DNA of 58,530 nucleotides from a virus. Location: the IMG/VR virus record IMGVR_UViG_3300043410_000871, positions 1 to 58,530 of that record; one strand, written 5' to 3'. Made by a program: the position numbers and the translations under genes. Below the pieces are notes generated by a model, which was given only the letters and a program-made list of their open reading frames with translations, had not been told where the DNA came from and did not search any database. Every line of letters begins with the position of its first letter. The first letter of the stretch is position 1. Below are positions 24,880 to 35,000 of the stretch, in pieces.

Positions 24880-25566
24880 TCTGTAGGAATATACTACAAC
24901 AATTCCGGATGCGCCATAACCACCGCGAGAATGGTTTGAGTGGCAGCTCGAACCGCCTGCACCAGGTGCTTGGTAATGATCTTCACCAGTGTAACCGTAT
25001 GAATTATTACTCCATCCAGGGAACTTTGATCCACCGTAGAAACTCATACCACCTTTCCCGCCGCGGTTATCATGTCCTGAACCACCACCGCCAAATACGT
25101 TAATATCACCGCCGTGTCCTTGACCACCATGGCCGCCTGAGTGACCCCAGTTACGATTTGCGCCATAGCCACCACTTGCTGAAATCCATGGGCCAAATGA
25201 ACTTGTTCCACCGTCACCGCAATTTGAGTAATAACCACCGCCCCATCCGCGACCACCAACAGTAACTGACACTGTGCTATATCCACTTACGTCGATGTAT
25301 TTTTCAGCCATACCACCAGCTGCTCCAGATTCACCGTGGGCACATGAGCCGCCGCCACCACCGACTACAACTGCTCGCACATATCTACATCCACTTGGTT
25401 TTGTCCAAGTATAACCACCAGACACAGAAAGATTGTGACTATTACTCGGTGGAAATGTATCAATTTGAATTAATTCCCCCTGTGAGTCAGTGTCCTGCAT
25501 GAAACGGTTTGCTTGAACCGAACCATCAGGGAATGTAATTTGTGTATTTCCGATTTTTGTTGCCAT
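24877..25566 (-). CDS. Glycine-rich fibre-tip/adhesin-like protein, copy 1
   Basis: The 229-residue product opens IGNTQITFPDGSVQ, a typical opening of phage fibre tips, then has a beta-rich linker ending SGGYTWTKPSG, and from residue about 65 a glycine-rich region of short runs (VVVGGGGGSCAH, VGGRGWGGGYYSN, GHSGGHGGQGHGG, GGGGSGHDNRGG, APGAGGSS), ending GIVVVYSYR. Such Gly-rich domains occur in phage adhesins; in S16 gp38 they form polyglycine II helices whose loops bind the receptor. I infer a receptor-binding tip. It is 224/229 identical in protein to copy 2 (five substitutions), yet differs at many silent positions. It lies next to the halogenase gene. Confidence 0.8.
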   Translation of the reverse strand: MATKIGNTQITFPDGSVQANRFMQDTDSQGELIQIDTFPPSNSHNLSVSGGYTWTKPSGCRYVRAVVVGGGGGSCAHGESGAAGGMAEKYIDVSGYSTVSVTVGGRGWGGGYYSNCGDGGTSSFGPWISASGGYGANRNWGHSGGHGGQGHGGDINVFGGGGSGHDNRGGKGGMSFYGGSKFPGWSNNSYGYTGEDHYQAPGAGGSSCHSNHSRGGYGASGIVVVYSYR

Positions 25567-25581
25567 TTTATACCTTAAATC

Positions 25582-26271
25582 TTATCTGTAAGAATATACA
25601 ACTACAATTCCAGAAGCACCGTATCCACCTCGAGAGTGGTTTGAGTGACAACTTGAACCACCTGCACCAGGTGCTTGGTAATGGTCTTCACCAGTGTAGC
25701 CATATGAGTTATTGTGCCATCCAGGGAATTTAGAGCCGCCATAGAAGCTCATACCGCCCTTACCACCGCGGTTGTCGTGTCCTGAACCACCACCACCGAA
25801 TACATTAATATCGCCACCATGGCCTTGGCCACCATGTCCGCCTGAATGCCCCCAGTTGCGATTTGCACCGTAACCACCACTTGCTGAAATCCATGGACCA
25901 AAGCTACTAGTACCACCATCGCCACAGTTAGAATAGTAACCGCCACCTGCACCACGTCCACCGACAGTAACTGACACTGTGCTATAACCGGATACATCTA
26001 TATATTTTTCAGCCATACCGCCAGCGGCACCGGATTCCCCGTGAGCGCAAGAACCACCACCACCACCGACTACAACTGCTCTCACGTATCGACAGCCAGA
26101 TGGTTTTGTCCAAGTATAGCCACCAGAAACTGACAAATTATGACTGTTACCAGGTGGGAATGTATCAATTTGAATCAATTCACCTTGTGAATCAGCATCC
26201 TGCATAAATCGGTTAGACTGAACTGATCCATCAGGGAATGTAATTTGTGTATTTCCGATTTTTGTTGCCAT
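25582..26271 (-). CDS. Glycine-rich fibre-tip/adhesin-like protein, copy 2
   Basis: Near-twin of copy 1: 229 residues with the differences A19S, T26A, S41G, W to A in the VGGRG-GGG segment, and S to H in the PGW-NNS segment. The last two lie in surface-type loops between glycine runs, where receptor contacts would be expected. Histidines are frequent (GHSGGHGGQGHGG) and aromatic residues (Trp, Tyr) sit beside the glycine runs. The gene lies 10 bases after the third glycine-rich gene and 15 bases before copy 1; no Shine-Dalgarno is evident, so translation may be coupled to the gene before it. Confidence 0.8.
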   Translation of the reverse strand: MATKIGNTQITFPDGSVQSNRFMQDADSQGELIQIDTFPPGNSHNLSVSGGYTWTKPSGCRYVRAVVVGGGGGSCAHGESGAAGGMAEKYIDVSGYSTVSVTVGGRGAGGGYYSNCGDGGTSSFGPWISASGGYGANRNWGHSGGHGGQGHGGDINVFGGGGSGHDNRGGKGGMSFYGGSKFPGWHNNSYGYTGEDHYQAPGAGGSSCHSNHSRGGYGASGIVVVYSYR

Positions 26272-26280
26272 AATAATCTG

Positions 26281-26946
26281 TTATGAATAGTTATAAACAA
26301 TACAAATGCCACTTGTGCCATAACCACCACGGCTATGTTGTGACCACTCGCCATTACCACCAGTACCTGGAGGATTGTGGTTCAAACCTTCGTTCCAGTG
26401 TCTATAGTAGTAACCACCATGGTGTCCAGCAACTTGAGAGCCGCCAAAAAATGATTCACCACCACGGTCTTGGCCTTGGTCACCATGTGAACGGCCACCG
26501 CCACCCCACACGTTTACGTTACCGCCACCACCGTGGCCACCACGGCCACCAGTGTGGCCCCAGTCTGTATTTGCACCACGACCACCAGTTGCGTGATTAT
26601 ATGGACCAAACGCGGTTTGACCGCCATCACCACAACCTTGGTGATATGTTCTACCGTCACCACCGCCACCGATTGTCACACTTACTGTTGACAAGCCAGT
26701 AGCATCTAATAATAATTCTGAATAACCACCTGCACCGCCGGATTCATTGTGGCCGCAACCACCACCGCCACCACCAACACAAACAACTACAATCTTTCGG
26801 CAATCAGACGGCTTTGTCCAAGTACCACTGCTTGTGAATGTATCAACTCTGATTAATCTACCTTTGTCCAATGAATAGTTAAATGTGGTAGATTGTACTG
26901 TACCGTCATTATATTGAATACCAGATGATGTTAATTTAACTGTCAT
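26281..26946 (-). CDS. Glycine-rich fibre-tip/adhesin-like protein, copy 3
   Basis: The 221-residue product has the same plan as copies 1 and 2 (opening LTSSGIQYNDGTVQ, a TWTKPSDCRKIVVVCVGG entry to the Gly-rich region, ending SGICIVYNYS), but the loops between glycine runs differ: GGGGDGRTYHQGCG, GHTGGRGGHGGGGNVNVWGG, QVAGHHGGYYYRHWNEG. Cysteines in CRKIVVVCVGG and GCGDGG are shared with the other copies in part. It has a GAGAG ribosome site. I infer a paralogue with a different binding surface; whether all four are built into one virion or are alternatives is unknown. Confidence 0.78.
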   Translation of the reverse strand: MTVKLTSSGIQYNDGTVQSTTFNYSLDKGRLIRVDTFTSSGTWTKPSDCRKIVVVCVGGGGGGCGHNESGGAGGYSELLLDATGLSTVSVTIGGGGDGRTYHQGCGDGGQTAFGPYNHATGGRGANTDWGHTGGRGGHGGGGNVNVWGGGGRSHGDQGQDRGGESFFGGSQVAGHHGGYYYRHWNEGLNHNPPGTGGNGEWSQHSRGGYGTSGICIVYNYS

Positions 26947-26955
26947 ATTTCTCTC

Positions 26956-27615
26956 TTACGTAAAATTCCATACCATTACTGCGCCGTCTTTACCATGTTC
27001 ACCACGTCCATGTGATGTCCATGTTCCAACGCCGCCCGCGCCTGGAGCGCAATGGTTTTCTGTGTTGTTACCGTGTGCATGATGGTGAGCACCAATTGAC
27101 CCACCGCCCCAATATGAACCTGCGCCGTTGTGTCCGGCTTCATTTTCATGTCCAGAACCACCGCCACCACGTAAGTTCACGTTACCACCGTGTCCAATAC
27201 CACCGTGGCCACCTGTATGGCCCCAGTTACGATTTGCACCATATCCGCCAGAAGCAGCTACATATGGACCAAAACTAGATGTGTATCCATCTTCACGGTT
27301 TGAGTAATACCCCGCACCGTAGCCACCGCGACCAACAGTAACAGTTGTAGAACTAATACCTGTAACATCAAGCCAAAGTTCTGAATAACCACCAGACCCG
27401 CCGCCCTCACAGTGTCCACTAGCACCGCCACCACCACCAACACAAATAATACGTACCATACGGCCACCTGAAGGTCTACTCCAAGTATATGAACCGTTGG
27501 TAGTCCAAGAGTCAACTCTTAGTAACTTACCGCGGTCATCGTTGGCGTCATACCTAGCAGTTTGTGAAGTGCTATCTGGGTATACAATACCCGTTGACGT
27601 TAGCTTTACTGACAT
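26956..27615 (-). CDS. Glycine-rich fibre-tip/adhesin-like protein, copy 4
   Basis: The 219-residue product shares the plan (opening LTSTGIVYPDSTSQ, YTWSRPSGGRMVRIICVGG, ending AVMVWNFT). The block GGYGANRNWGHTGGHGGIGH is almost the same as in copies 1 and 2, while other loops are its own (SGHENEAGHNGAGSYWGG, AHHHAHGNNTENH). It is the first of the four in transcription order and has a GGAGAG ribosome site. It follows the S74-type tail fibre by 3 bases, so all four tips lie directly downstream of a fibre shaft gene, as adhesins do in T4-like phages. Confidence 0.78.
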   Translation of the reverse strand: MSVKLTSTGIVYPDSTSQTARYDANDDRGKLLRVDSWTTNGSYTWSRPSGGRMVRIICVGGGGGASGHCEGGGSGGYSELWLDVTGISSTTVTVGRGGYGAGYYSNREDGYTSSFGPYVAASGGYGANRNWGHTGGHGGIGHGGNVNLRGGGGSGHENEAGHNGAGSYWGGGSIGAHHHAHGNNTENHCAPGAGGVGTWTSHGRGEHGKDGAVMVWNFT

Positions 27616-27618
27616 GTA

Positions 27619-28740
27619 TTACTCTCCAATTCTTGCTTTAAGGCTGGCAACTTCTGCACTAAGTTCTTTAATGCCTTGAATCAATAATGGAACAATTTTT
27701 TCATAGTTTACAGCCAGATAACCATTATCACGTTTGATAACAGCTTCTGGAAGTACTTCTTCGATCTCTTGAGCAATAACACCAATATCGTTTACTTTAC
27801 GATCTGGATATAGATCAAGAGCTAATTGATTCCAATCGAAATTATAGCCGCCAATTTTATCGATCTTATTTAGTGCATTGCCAATTGGGGTAATCTTAGT
27901 TTTGAGGTTTCTATCTGATGAATACCAAGCAGTAATATCGTTACCGCAGTTAATAACGCTAGAAACGTATAACGCACCACCAATACCAACACCTCCACCA
28001 ACAACTAACGCACCGCTAGAATAGCTTGATGAACCAGTCGTACTCTGTACAGCCATTGTGCCAGAAAACTGACCATAACCACCAGAAACAACGTTACCAC
28101 CAGCATACACGTTACCAGCAATACCAGCACCGCCTGAAACTCTTAGCGCACCAGTTGATGTGCTTGAAGAACCAGTACTTGATGTTGTAACTAAGTCACC
28201 GTTTGCGTTCACTGATGTGAAGTTTGCAGAACCACGTGTAGTACCACCAATATTAATGTTATCCATTGTACCAGTAGTACCAGAAGTCAATGTAATTGTA
28301 CCAGAACCAGTTGGTGTAATACTAACGTTGGCGTTACTTGGGTTAACTGTTAATGCACCAGTGTTAGTGATACCAACAACACTTAATGAACTAGATAATG
28401 TTAATGTTGATCCAATCTGTGGACCACCTTCGTTGTTTGTTACAACGAAGTCAGTACCATCAGAAGTTAATGTATACGCTGCTTGGTTAGGAATAACTTG
28501 TGATGCTGCCGCAGTAAAACCAGGACCCTTAATGTTACCACTAGGGGTTGTTAAAGTTACTGCTGCACCAGTGTTATTCCAGTAAGTTTGTGACTGACCT
28601 GAATATAATACAGGACTAGCCAGTGTAACAGTATATGGGCCAGAACCAGTAAAGGTTGTCAACTGACCTTGTGTCAATGACGACAAGGTTGTAGTAGTCG
28701 TGGTAGTACCAACTGGCGCTACTGTATTATATCGTGCCAT
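27619..28740 (-). CDS. Tail fibre with C-terminal S74 intramolecular chaperone
   Basis: The 373-residue product has a Ser/Thr/Gly-rich beta-strand region (about 1-270; repeated STGSSS...GALxVxGGxGI segments, typical of trimeric fibre shafts) and a C-terminal Peptidase_S74 / endosialidase-chaperone domain (about 278-373): SDRNLKTKITPIGNALNKID with the SD motif at the self-cleavage site, GGYNFDW, DIGVIAQEIEEVLPEAV, LAVNYEKIVPLLIQGIKEL and a coiled-coil end. This domain trimerises the fibre and then usually cuts itself off after the Ser before Asp. Start supported by AGGGGA. It precedes the four glycine-rich tip genes on the same transcript. Confidence 0.9.
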   Translation of the reverse strand: MARYNTVAPVGTTTTTTTLSSLTQGQLTTFTGSGPYTVTLASPVLYSGQSQTYWNNTGAAVTLTTPSGNIKGPGFTAAASQVIPNQAAYTLTSDGTDFVVTNNEGGPQIGSTLTLSSSLSVVGITNTGALTVNPSNANVSITPTGSGTITLTSGTTGTMDNINIGGTTRGSANFTSVNANGDLVTTSSTGSSSTSTGALRVSGGAGIAGNVYAGGNVVSGGYGQFSGTMAVQSTTGSSSYSSGALVVGGGVGIGGALYVSSVINCGNDITAWYSSDRNLKTKITPIGNALNKIDKIGGYNFDWNQLALDLYPDRKVNDIGVIAQEIEEVLPEAVIKRDNGYLAVNYEKIVPLLIQGIKELSAEVASLKARIGE

Positions 28741-28755
28741 GTTCCAAATCCCCTA

Positions 28756-29082
28756 TTATGATGTTGATGTTTCGATTCCGTAAACTGTTACGTTTACTGC
28801 TGAACCAGCACTTGCGTATGCTACAACCAACTTGCCTGCGTCAAGAACCAAACCAGTTCTTTCAAATACACCCTTACCCAAAATAACAGTGTCGTACTCA
28901 ATCCACTCGGCTGTGCCTGGTGATGACGTTGCTGCCATTGCTAGTCTAATAGTCACTGACGACGCACTCGTGTTAGTGAATGATACGTTAAAAACTGAGT
29001 AGTACCCAGTTGGAATCGTATATACAGTAGTATTGGTAGCTGCCGCTAACTGCTGTGGAACCGCTAATCTTCCTGTTGCCAT
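28756..29082 (-). CDS. Small beta-rich virion protein, type A copy 1
   Basis: A 108-residue Ala/Thr/Val-rich protein with alternating beta-strand patterns (NTTVYTIPTGYYSVFNVSFT, KLVVAYASAGSAVNVTVYG). It resembles the small proteins at 49457-49789 and 53062-53394 in length and plan: short N-terminus, a VYxxxxG-type strand, then a region ending GxTLxxxxxxGSxLxVTVxG. Small proteins like this occur between fibre genes of aquatic T4-like phages and are annotated as structural. I infer a small fibre or capsid decoration protein. A GGAGAA ribosome site precedes the ATG; gaps to its neighbours are 14-15 bases. Confidence 0.7.
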   Translation of the reverse strand: MATGRLAVPQQLAAATNTTVYTIPTGYYSVFNVSFTNTSASSVTIRLAMAATSSPGTAEWIEYDTVILGKGVFERTGLVLDAGKLVVAYASAGSAVNVTVYGIETSTS

Positions 29083-29096
29083 TTAATTTTCTCCAA

Positions 29097-32000
29097 TTAT
29101 CTTTGCATAAAGAACCCAAGGGCAACGGGCGCACCGTCAATACCACCTGTAAAGTTCATTTTACTTGTTACGTTTAGTCCTACACCTGTTGTAGTACTGA
29201 TGCTGTTACCAGCTACATACACAACGCCCGAGGTCAATGTATTTACGTTCAAACTACTTTGACCGCCACCGATCTGTGATGTAATGTATGCTCTAATTGC
29301 TCTTTGTGTAGGAACAATACTATCGCTGTTAGCTGTGAAGTATGGATCTGTACTGAATTGCGTAATAATCGCGCTTCCGATACCCAATTCCACGCTACCC
29401 AATTGCAAGCTATTTAAACCAGCCAAGTTAAACGCTGAAGCGTTCAATGTAGCTGTACCAGTTGCCTGTTGTACCCCGAACAAGTTACCAACGTTGAAGT
29501 TACCGTCTTGGTCAGTACTTGTAAAGAACACACGACCACCTGCTGAATACAACTCTTGGTGAGCTTGGTTCGCTGCTTGTAGCGGTGTTCCTGGGAAGTT
29601 AGTTGTGGTATAACCACCTGTACCAATGTACAAGAAGTCATGTCCAGTTAAACGAACTTGTGAATATTTAATACGTGTTGTAATCAAATCACCATGTTTT
29701 GGTGCTTGTAATACAGTTAAACCTGGGTTGATTTGGAAAGTAGCTGTGTACTTGCCATAACCATCTGGAAGAACTGCCGTTACAGTAACTAACTTGAAGT
29801 ACAATCCTGGTAAGCTAGCAAATTCAACGTTTGCACCAGCTTGAGGTGCTTGGAATAGTCCAGACACGTTAATGAATGTGCTTGCTTGGTATAGATCGCT
29901 ATAACCGTCACCAGCTGTATCAGAAGTTGCAGTAGTATTATTTGCACCGCGGTTACTGAAGCTTGGGTTACCCAAAGCACCATCACCTAAACGCATTCTT
30001 AAAGCAACTGCCTTAACGTGGTTAGTATCTGTTACAGTCCAAATTGGACCTGCACGATATGTCATACCACTTGGTGAAGTTGTAGACAATGTAACTGCTG
30101 TTGAGCTTCCTGCTGTTGCAGATACTTTGAACTGTGTAGAAGTAATAGTAGAACCAATTACGTAGTAAGTTGTTCCAGCTGTTAAACCGCCTGAATCAGT
30201 ACCAAAGAACTCAATTGGTTGACTATCAACTAAGTTAATAGTGTTATCAACAGTAATCAAGTTTGTTGAAGTTGTTGTTGCAGATACTGCACCCTTTGGA
30301 TATCCAGATCCTGGATCAACCATACGAACTTCTGTTACAACACCACCAGCTACTTTTACACGACCCAATGCTGTTGCACCAGTTCTTAATGTTGCTGCTG
30401 TTGTACCACTTGTGCTAGAAATAGCAACCCAAGTTGGGTTATTCGATGGATTACCGAAGTGTACATCGTTCCAGTTACTGCTACTTGGCAATGCTTGTAG
30501 AGTCCAGTTGATACCAAATGGGCTTGTTGCTACTACAGTACCACCACTTGCTACTGCAACGAATAAACCTTCACCGTAGCGTACACGAGTCCATGTAGTA
30601 CTTGTTGGTAATCCAATTGGTGCTGCTGTCCAAGTTACACCCTTGTCTAAGCTGTATGCTACTGAACGACCACCACTTGCAATTGCTACAAAACGACCGT
30701 TACCATATGCAACGTTTGTCCATGTTGTTGAGCTTGGTAAGTTACCACCCTGTGTCCATGAAGTACCGTTTGTTGAATATGCAGTTGACAAGTCGTTTGT
30801 ACTAATTGCGACAAATGTACCGTTACCGTATGTTACAGAGTTCCATGTGCCAGTAGTTGTTGGAATAGTTCTGCTAATCCATGTTGTACCAGTTGTGCTT
30901 GAAACTGCACTTGCTGTACCACCAACTGCCACGAACATACCACCACCATAAACAATCGATGTCAAATCTGTCTTGCCAGTTGACCCACCAGCTGTCCATG
31001 TTGTACCAGCAGCAATTGCTGTTGATGTTGTGTATGCACTTGTTGTTGAACCGTTTGCAATTGCAACAACCTTGGCAACGCTATCACTAATAACAACGGT
31101 TGGTGTCGATGTATAACCAGCACCTGAGTATCCTAGGTAGTTAGTGTTATCTTCTCTAATTGTGTTTGAGTCAACTAGTAAGATTTGTGAAACGCCACTA
31201 TTTGTTAGAATAGCCTGTGCAGTTGCAGTTACGCTTGGTGAGCCACCGCCTGTAATTGTAATTGTTGGGGCACTTGTGAAGTTCTTACCCCATGTATTAA
31301 CAACAATCTTAGTTACACGGTCAGTAGCTGCTGCAACTGTTGGCGCAGTAGTGTACCCAGAACCTGGAATTGTCACTGTTACAGAAACAATCTTACCGTT
31401 CAATACTACCGCAGTAGCTTTAGCACCACTACCACCATTTGTTGGAGTAAACAAGATTGTTGGAGGTGTTGTATAACCTTGACCACCGTCAACAATTGTC
31501 ACACTAGCAACTTGGTCAGCTGTTGCTGCACCAGTTGTATTTGGTACACCCAATACTGCTGTTAGGATAGCACCACGGCCACCTAGACCACCAACAATAG
31601 CTGTAGCAGTTGCTTGTTCGCCACCACCGTATGTTAAGCCAGTCCATGATGCACTGCTTGGTAATGCACCAGCTGTTGCCCATGTTGCACCGTCTCTTGA
31701 ATAACCAGTTGTTGTACCAGTTGTTGGGATAGCAACGAACATTCCGTCACCATACTCAACCTTGTTCCAAGTTGTTGATGCGTTTAATGTACGTGCAGTA
31801 GCAGTAAAGCCAGGTGCAGTATAACTTACTCTTGGTTCAATTGTGTAACCAGTAGTTAAGTCAAGTGCATTCTTGATAGTAGTTCCTGGGATAATATGAT
31901 CCCAACCTGCTGCTAATAATGTAATTGATACTGAGCCAGTTGTTGTAATTGTTACTGCTGTACCAGCTGCACCAGTTGTACTTACTGAGAACTGTGTGCT

Positions 32001-35000
32001 AGTAAAGCCAGTTGTTCTTACATAGTACAATGTGTTAGCTGTTAAACCGTTTGCTGTACTTGTTAACCAAATAGGCATACCTGGTGTTAATGTAGCAGTA
32101 CTTGCAACTGTTAATAAGTTGTTTGTAACTGCTGTTGCAGTAACAGTTAATGGAGTGAACATATCTCTGTAAACTGTAGCAATCTTAGAACCGTTACCGT
32201 ATGTTAAGATGTTTGCAAATTGTCCAACACCTGTACCAGCAGTAATTTGAATACGCATACCATTGTATGTGTTGCTTAATGCTGTATCAGTAGCAGCAAT
32301 TGTGATGCTTGTTGTATCACCAGTCTGTGCTGCGTTTGTTTGTGTTACATAACTTGTACCACCGTAACCATTGCTATCATTCAAGTCAATAATTCTTGAC
32401 TCAAATACTGCGCCATCACGGAATTCATCAGCTGTTGCTGCTGCGTTGTAACCAGTACCACTAATGTTGTGAACTGTATTAGTATAGCCTTGACCAGCAT
32501 TACCGTATTCAAAACGCAATATCTGGTTAGTACCATCAGTAACAGTAGTTGTAATTTGTGCTTCGTATGCTTGGTTGTTCACTGTACCATACAATGGTGT
32601 TTCTTTAGTGTCAACACCTTCAGCAACAACACCATATGTACCATATGAGCTGTTACCGTTAGTAGCACGGATCTTACCACCCAACTCAGCCAAGTAACCT
32701 GCATAACCATAGTAGTTAAACACTGAAACAAGTTCGGTTAGGGAGTTAGAACCAGTACACCAAATACCAATACCATCACTGATAATTGTTGTAAAGTCGT
32801 TAGCAACAGTTGAACGGTTACCACCAGCGTGTAACGCACCATCAATCTTACCACCAACGCAACCTGTACCAAACATAGTAACGTTTTGTGAGTAGCATGA
32901 ACGTGTTGTGATCCATACACGAGTGTCCCACTGACCAAAACCTGGGTCTAGGGAAACATACGCACCAGCTGTTGGGCGTTTTGTGCCGTAATCATTTACG
33001 TCAGTTAACTGACCATTCAATCCACTTAATGTCATGTTACGTACGCCAGTACTGTTACGTACCCAGTACATGTCTGACATTTCACTACCACCAACTGCGT
33101 TGTTGTATAGTCTTGCAGCGTATGTAGAAGCGTAGTTACCTGTATATTGTAAATCATCAATCAATGCACTTACGTATGCGCCCATATCGCGGCGGCATGA
33201 AACTGCATCAAATGCATAAGTTACTGTAATTGCACCAGTGTCAGTTGTTACTGAAACTGGGCTTGAAGCTGTTGAAGTAGTACCAAATGTGAACGATGTC
33301 AATGTTGGAACACTTAGGATGTAGTATTGTGTACCACTTGTAATTGTACCAACTGTTGTACCAACGTTGACTGATAAAATACCAGTGCCAGTACCTGGAT
33401 CCATTGTAGCACCATCAAATGTTGCGCTCAATGTAACTTGTGTACTGTTAACAACTGATTTAATGTAATAAACAGTTCCAGATACTAGGTTACCAATGGT
33501 ATCACCAGTCACAGTTGAGAATTTCTGACCAGCAAACATGCCAGTAGTTGATTCCAATGTTACTAGGTTACCAGTAGAGTTTGTTGCAATAATAGTACCA
33601 GCGATTGATGGGATTGTAAATGTAATTGGGTCACCAACTGATAAGTGGTGTGCCAACTTAGTAGATACAGTGTTTGTGCTGCTATCTGTACCAATTGTAG
33701 TACCACCGTAGTTTGAACTAATCCATGCAGTAGCTTCACTCTCTAGGAATGACTTATTAACTCTTAGGATCTCAGCTGCTGTTGCAATACCTTGATTATT
33801 GTTGTATGTAACTGTACCAGTAACTTCTGGAGTCTTACCAATTCCCTTGTCTGCAATATCGATAACAATAGTCATCGCAGCTTTAACTCTAGCTAATGCT
33901 GTTGCGTTAACTGTAACAACGTTTGCAACCAATCCCTTCATGTAACGGAATGCATCAAGTGTTGCTTTCTTCTGACCAGCAACAACCTTAGCAGCAGTAG
34001 CTCTGTAATAGCTCATACCTGCTTTGACTGACATAAAGTTTGTATTTAAAACCATATCCCAACCAATTGCATCGATAATTAAACCAACGTCACGTGAACA
34101 TGTTGCTGAATCATATACCAAGTTTGGATAGTTTGTACCAATGTACGAAATAACACTTGCTTGGATAGATGCTTTTGCACTTGACAATGCTGTTTGTTGT
34201 GCTGTTAAACCACTGTCAACCCATGCTGTACTTGGGTTCACTGCTGCTGGCAAGTTAGCCAATGCAGTAACAGTATTAATAATACCGTCCATTAATGTAC
34301 CAGCTGCTGTTGCGGCACCTGCTGATCCAGCTGTACCAGAAACTTGAGTTACTGATGTCTGTAATGGGCTTGCAACTGTAGAGTTAACTGCAATTGACTG
34401 TACCAATGACTTCAAGTATGTGTAAGCTGCTACTGAAGCAGTTCTATCTGCACTATCAATTTGTAATGCATTTGTTAGACCTGAGTAGTATGCTTGTGCA
34501 GATTGGCGTGATGCCAAGTTGCCACCATATGTTAAGTCGAAACGTAGAGAGTCAACAATGTAGCCAACGTCACGAGCACAAATTGTTTGGTTAAAGTCAT
34601 AACCAGAATATGTTTCGTTTACAAAGTTAATTACGTAACCTTGTAATGTTGCCTTATCAGCTTGCAATGTTGCAAATGCTGTTTGTAAATCTGATGCAGT
34701 CCATGTAATTACTGGAGTAATTGTTGCTGGTGCTGTAGCAGCGTTGATAATGTCGTAAATGTTTTGTACACGATCTTGTGCAAATGTAGCTGCTGCGCTT
34801 GAACCAGCAGTACCAGACACATCTTGTGTCATCACGTTACCAGTTGAGCGTGTGATTAGTGTTGCTTGTGCAATGCTACCAACAATTGCCTTCAATCTTG
34901 CGTATGCTGCCAATGTTGCAGTTACTTCACCAGAAGCAATTTCAAGTGTGCTGAATGAGTAGTATGCATTACCAACAATTAATGATAACAAGTTACCACC

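Noticed and set aside
24877-27615. Collagen-like proteins as P4H substrate
   Set aside because: The glycine-rich products lack Gly-X-Y triplets and have few prolines, so classic collagen hydroxylation is not supported.
28160-28585. Plus-strand open frame of 141 codons
   Set aside because: Antisense to the Ser/Thr-rich shaft of the S74 tail fibre; composition follows the repeats and there is no ribosome site or family.
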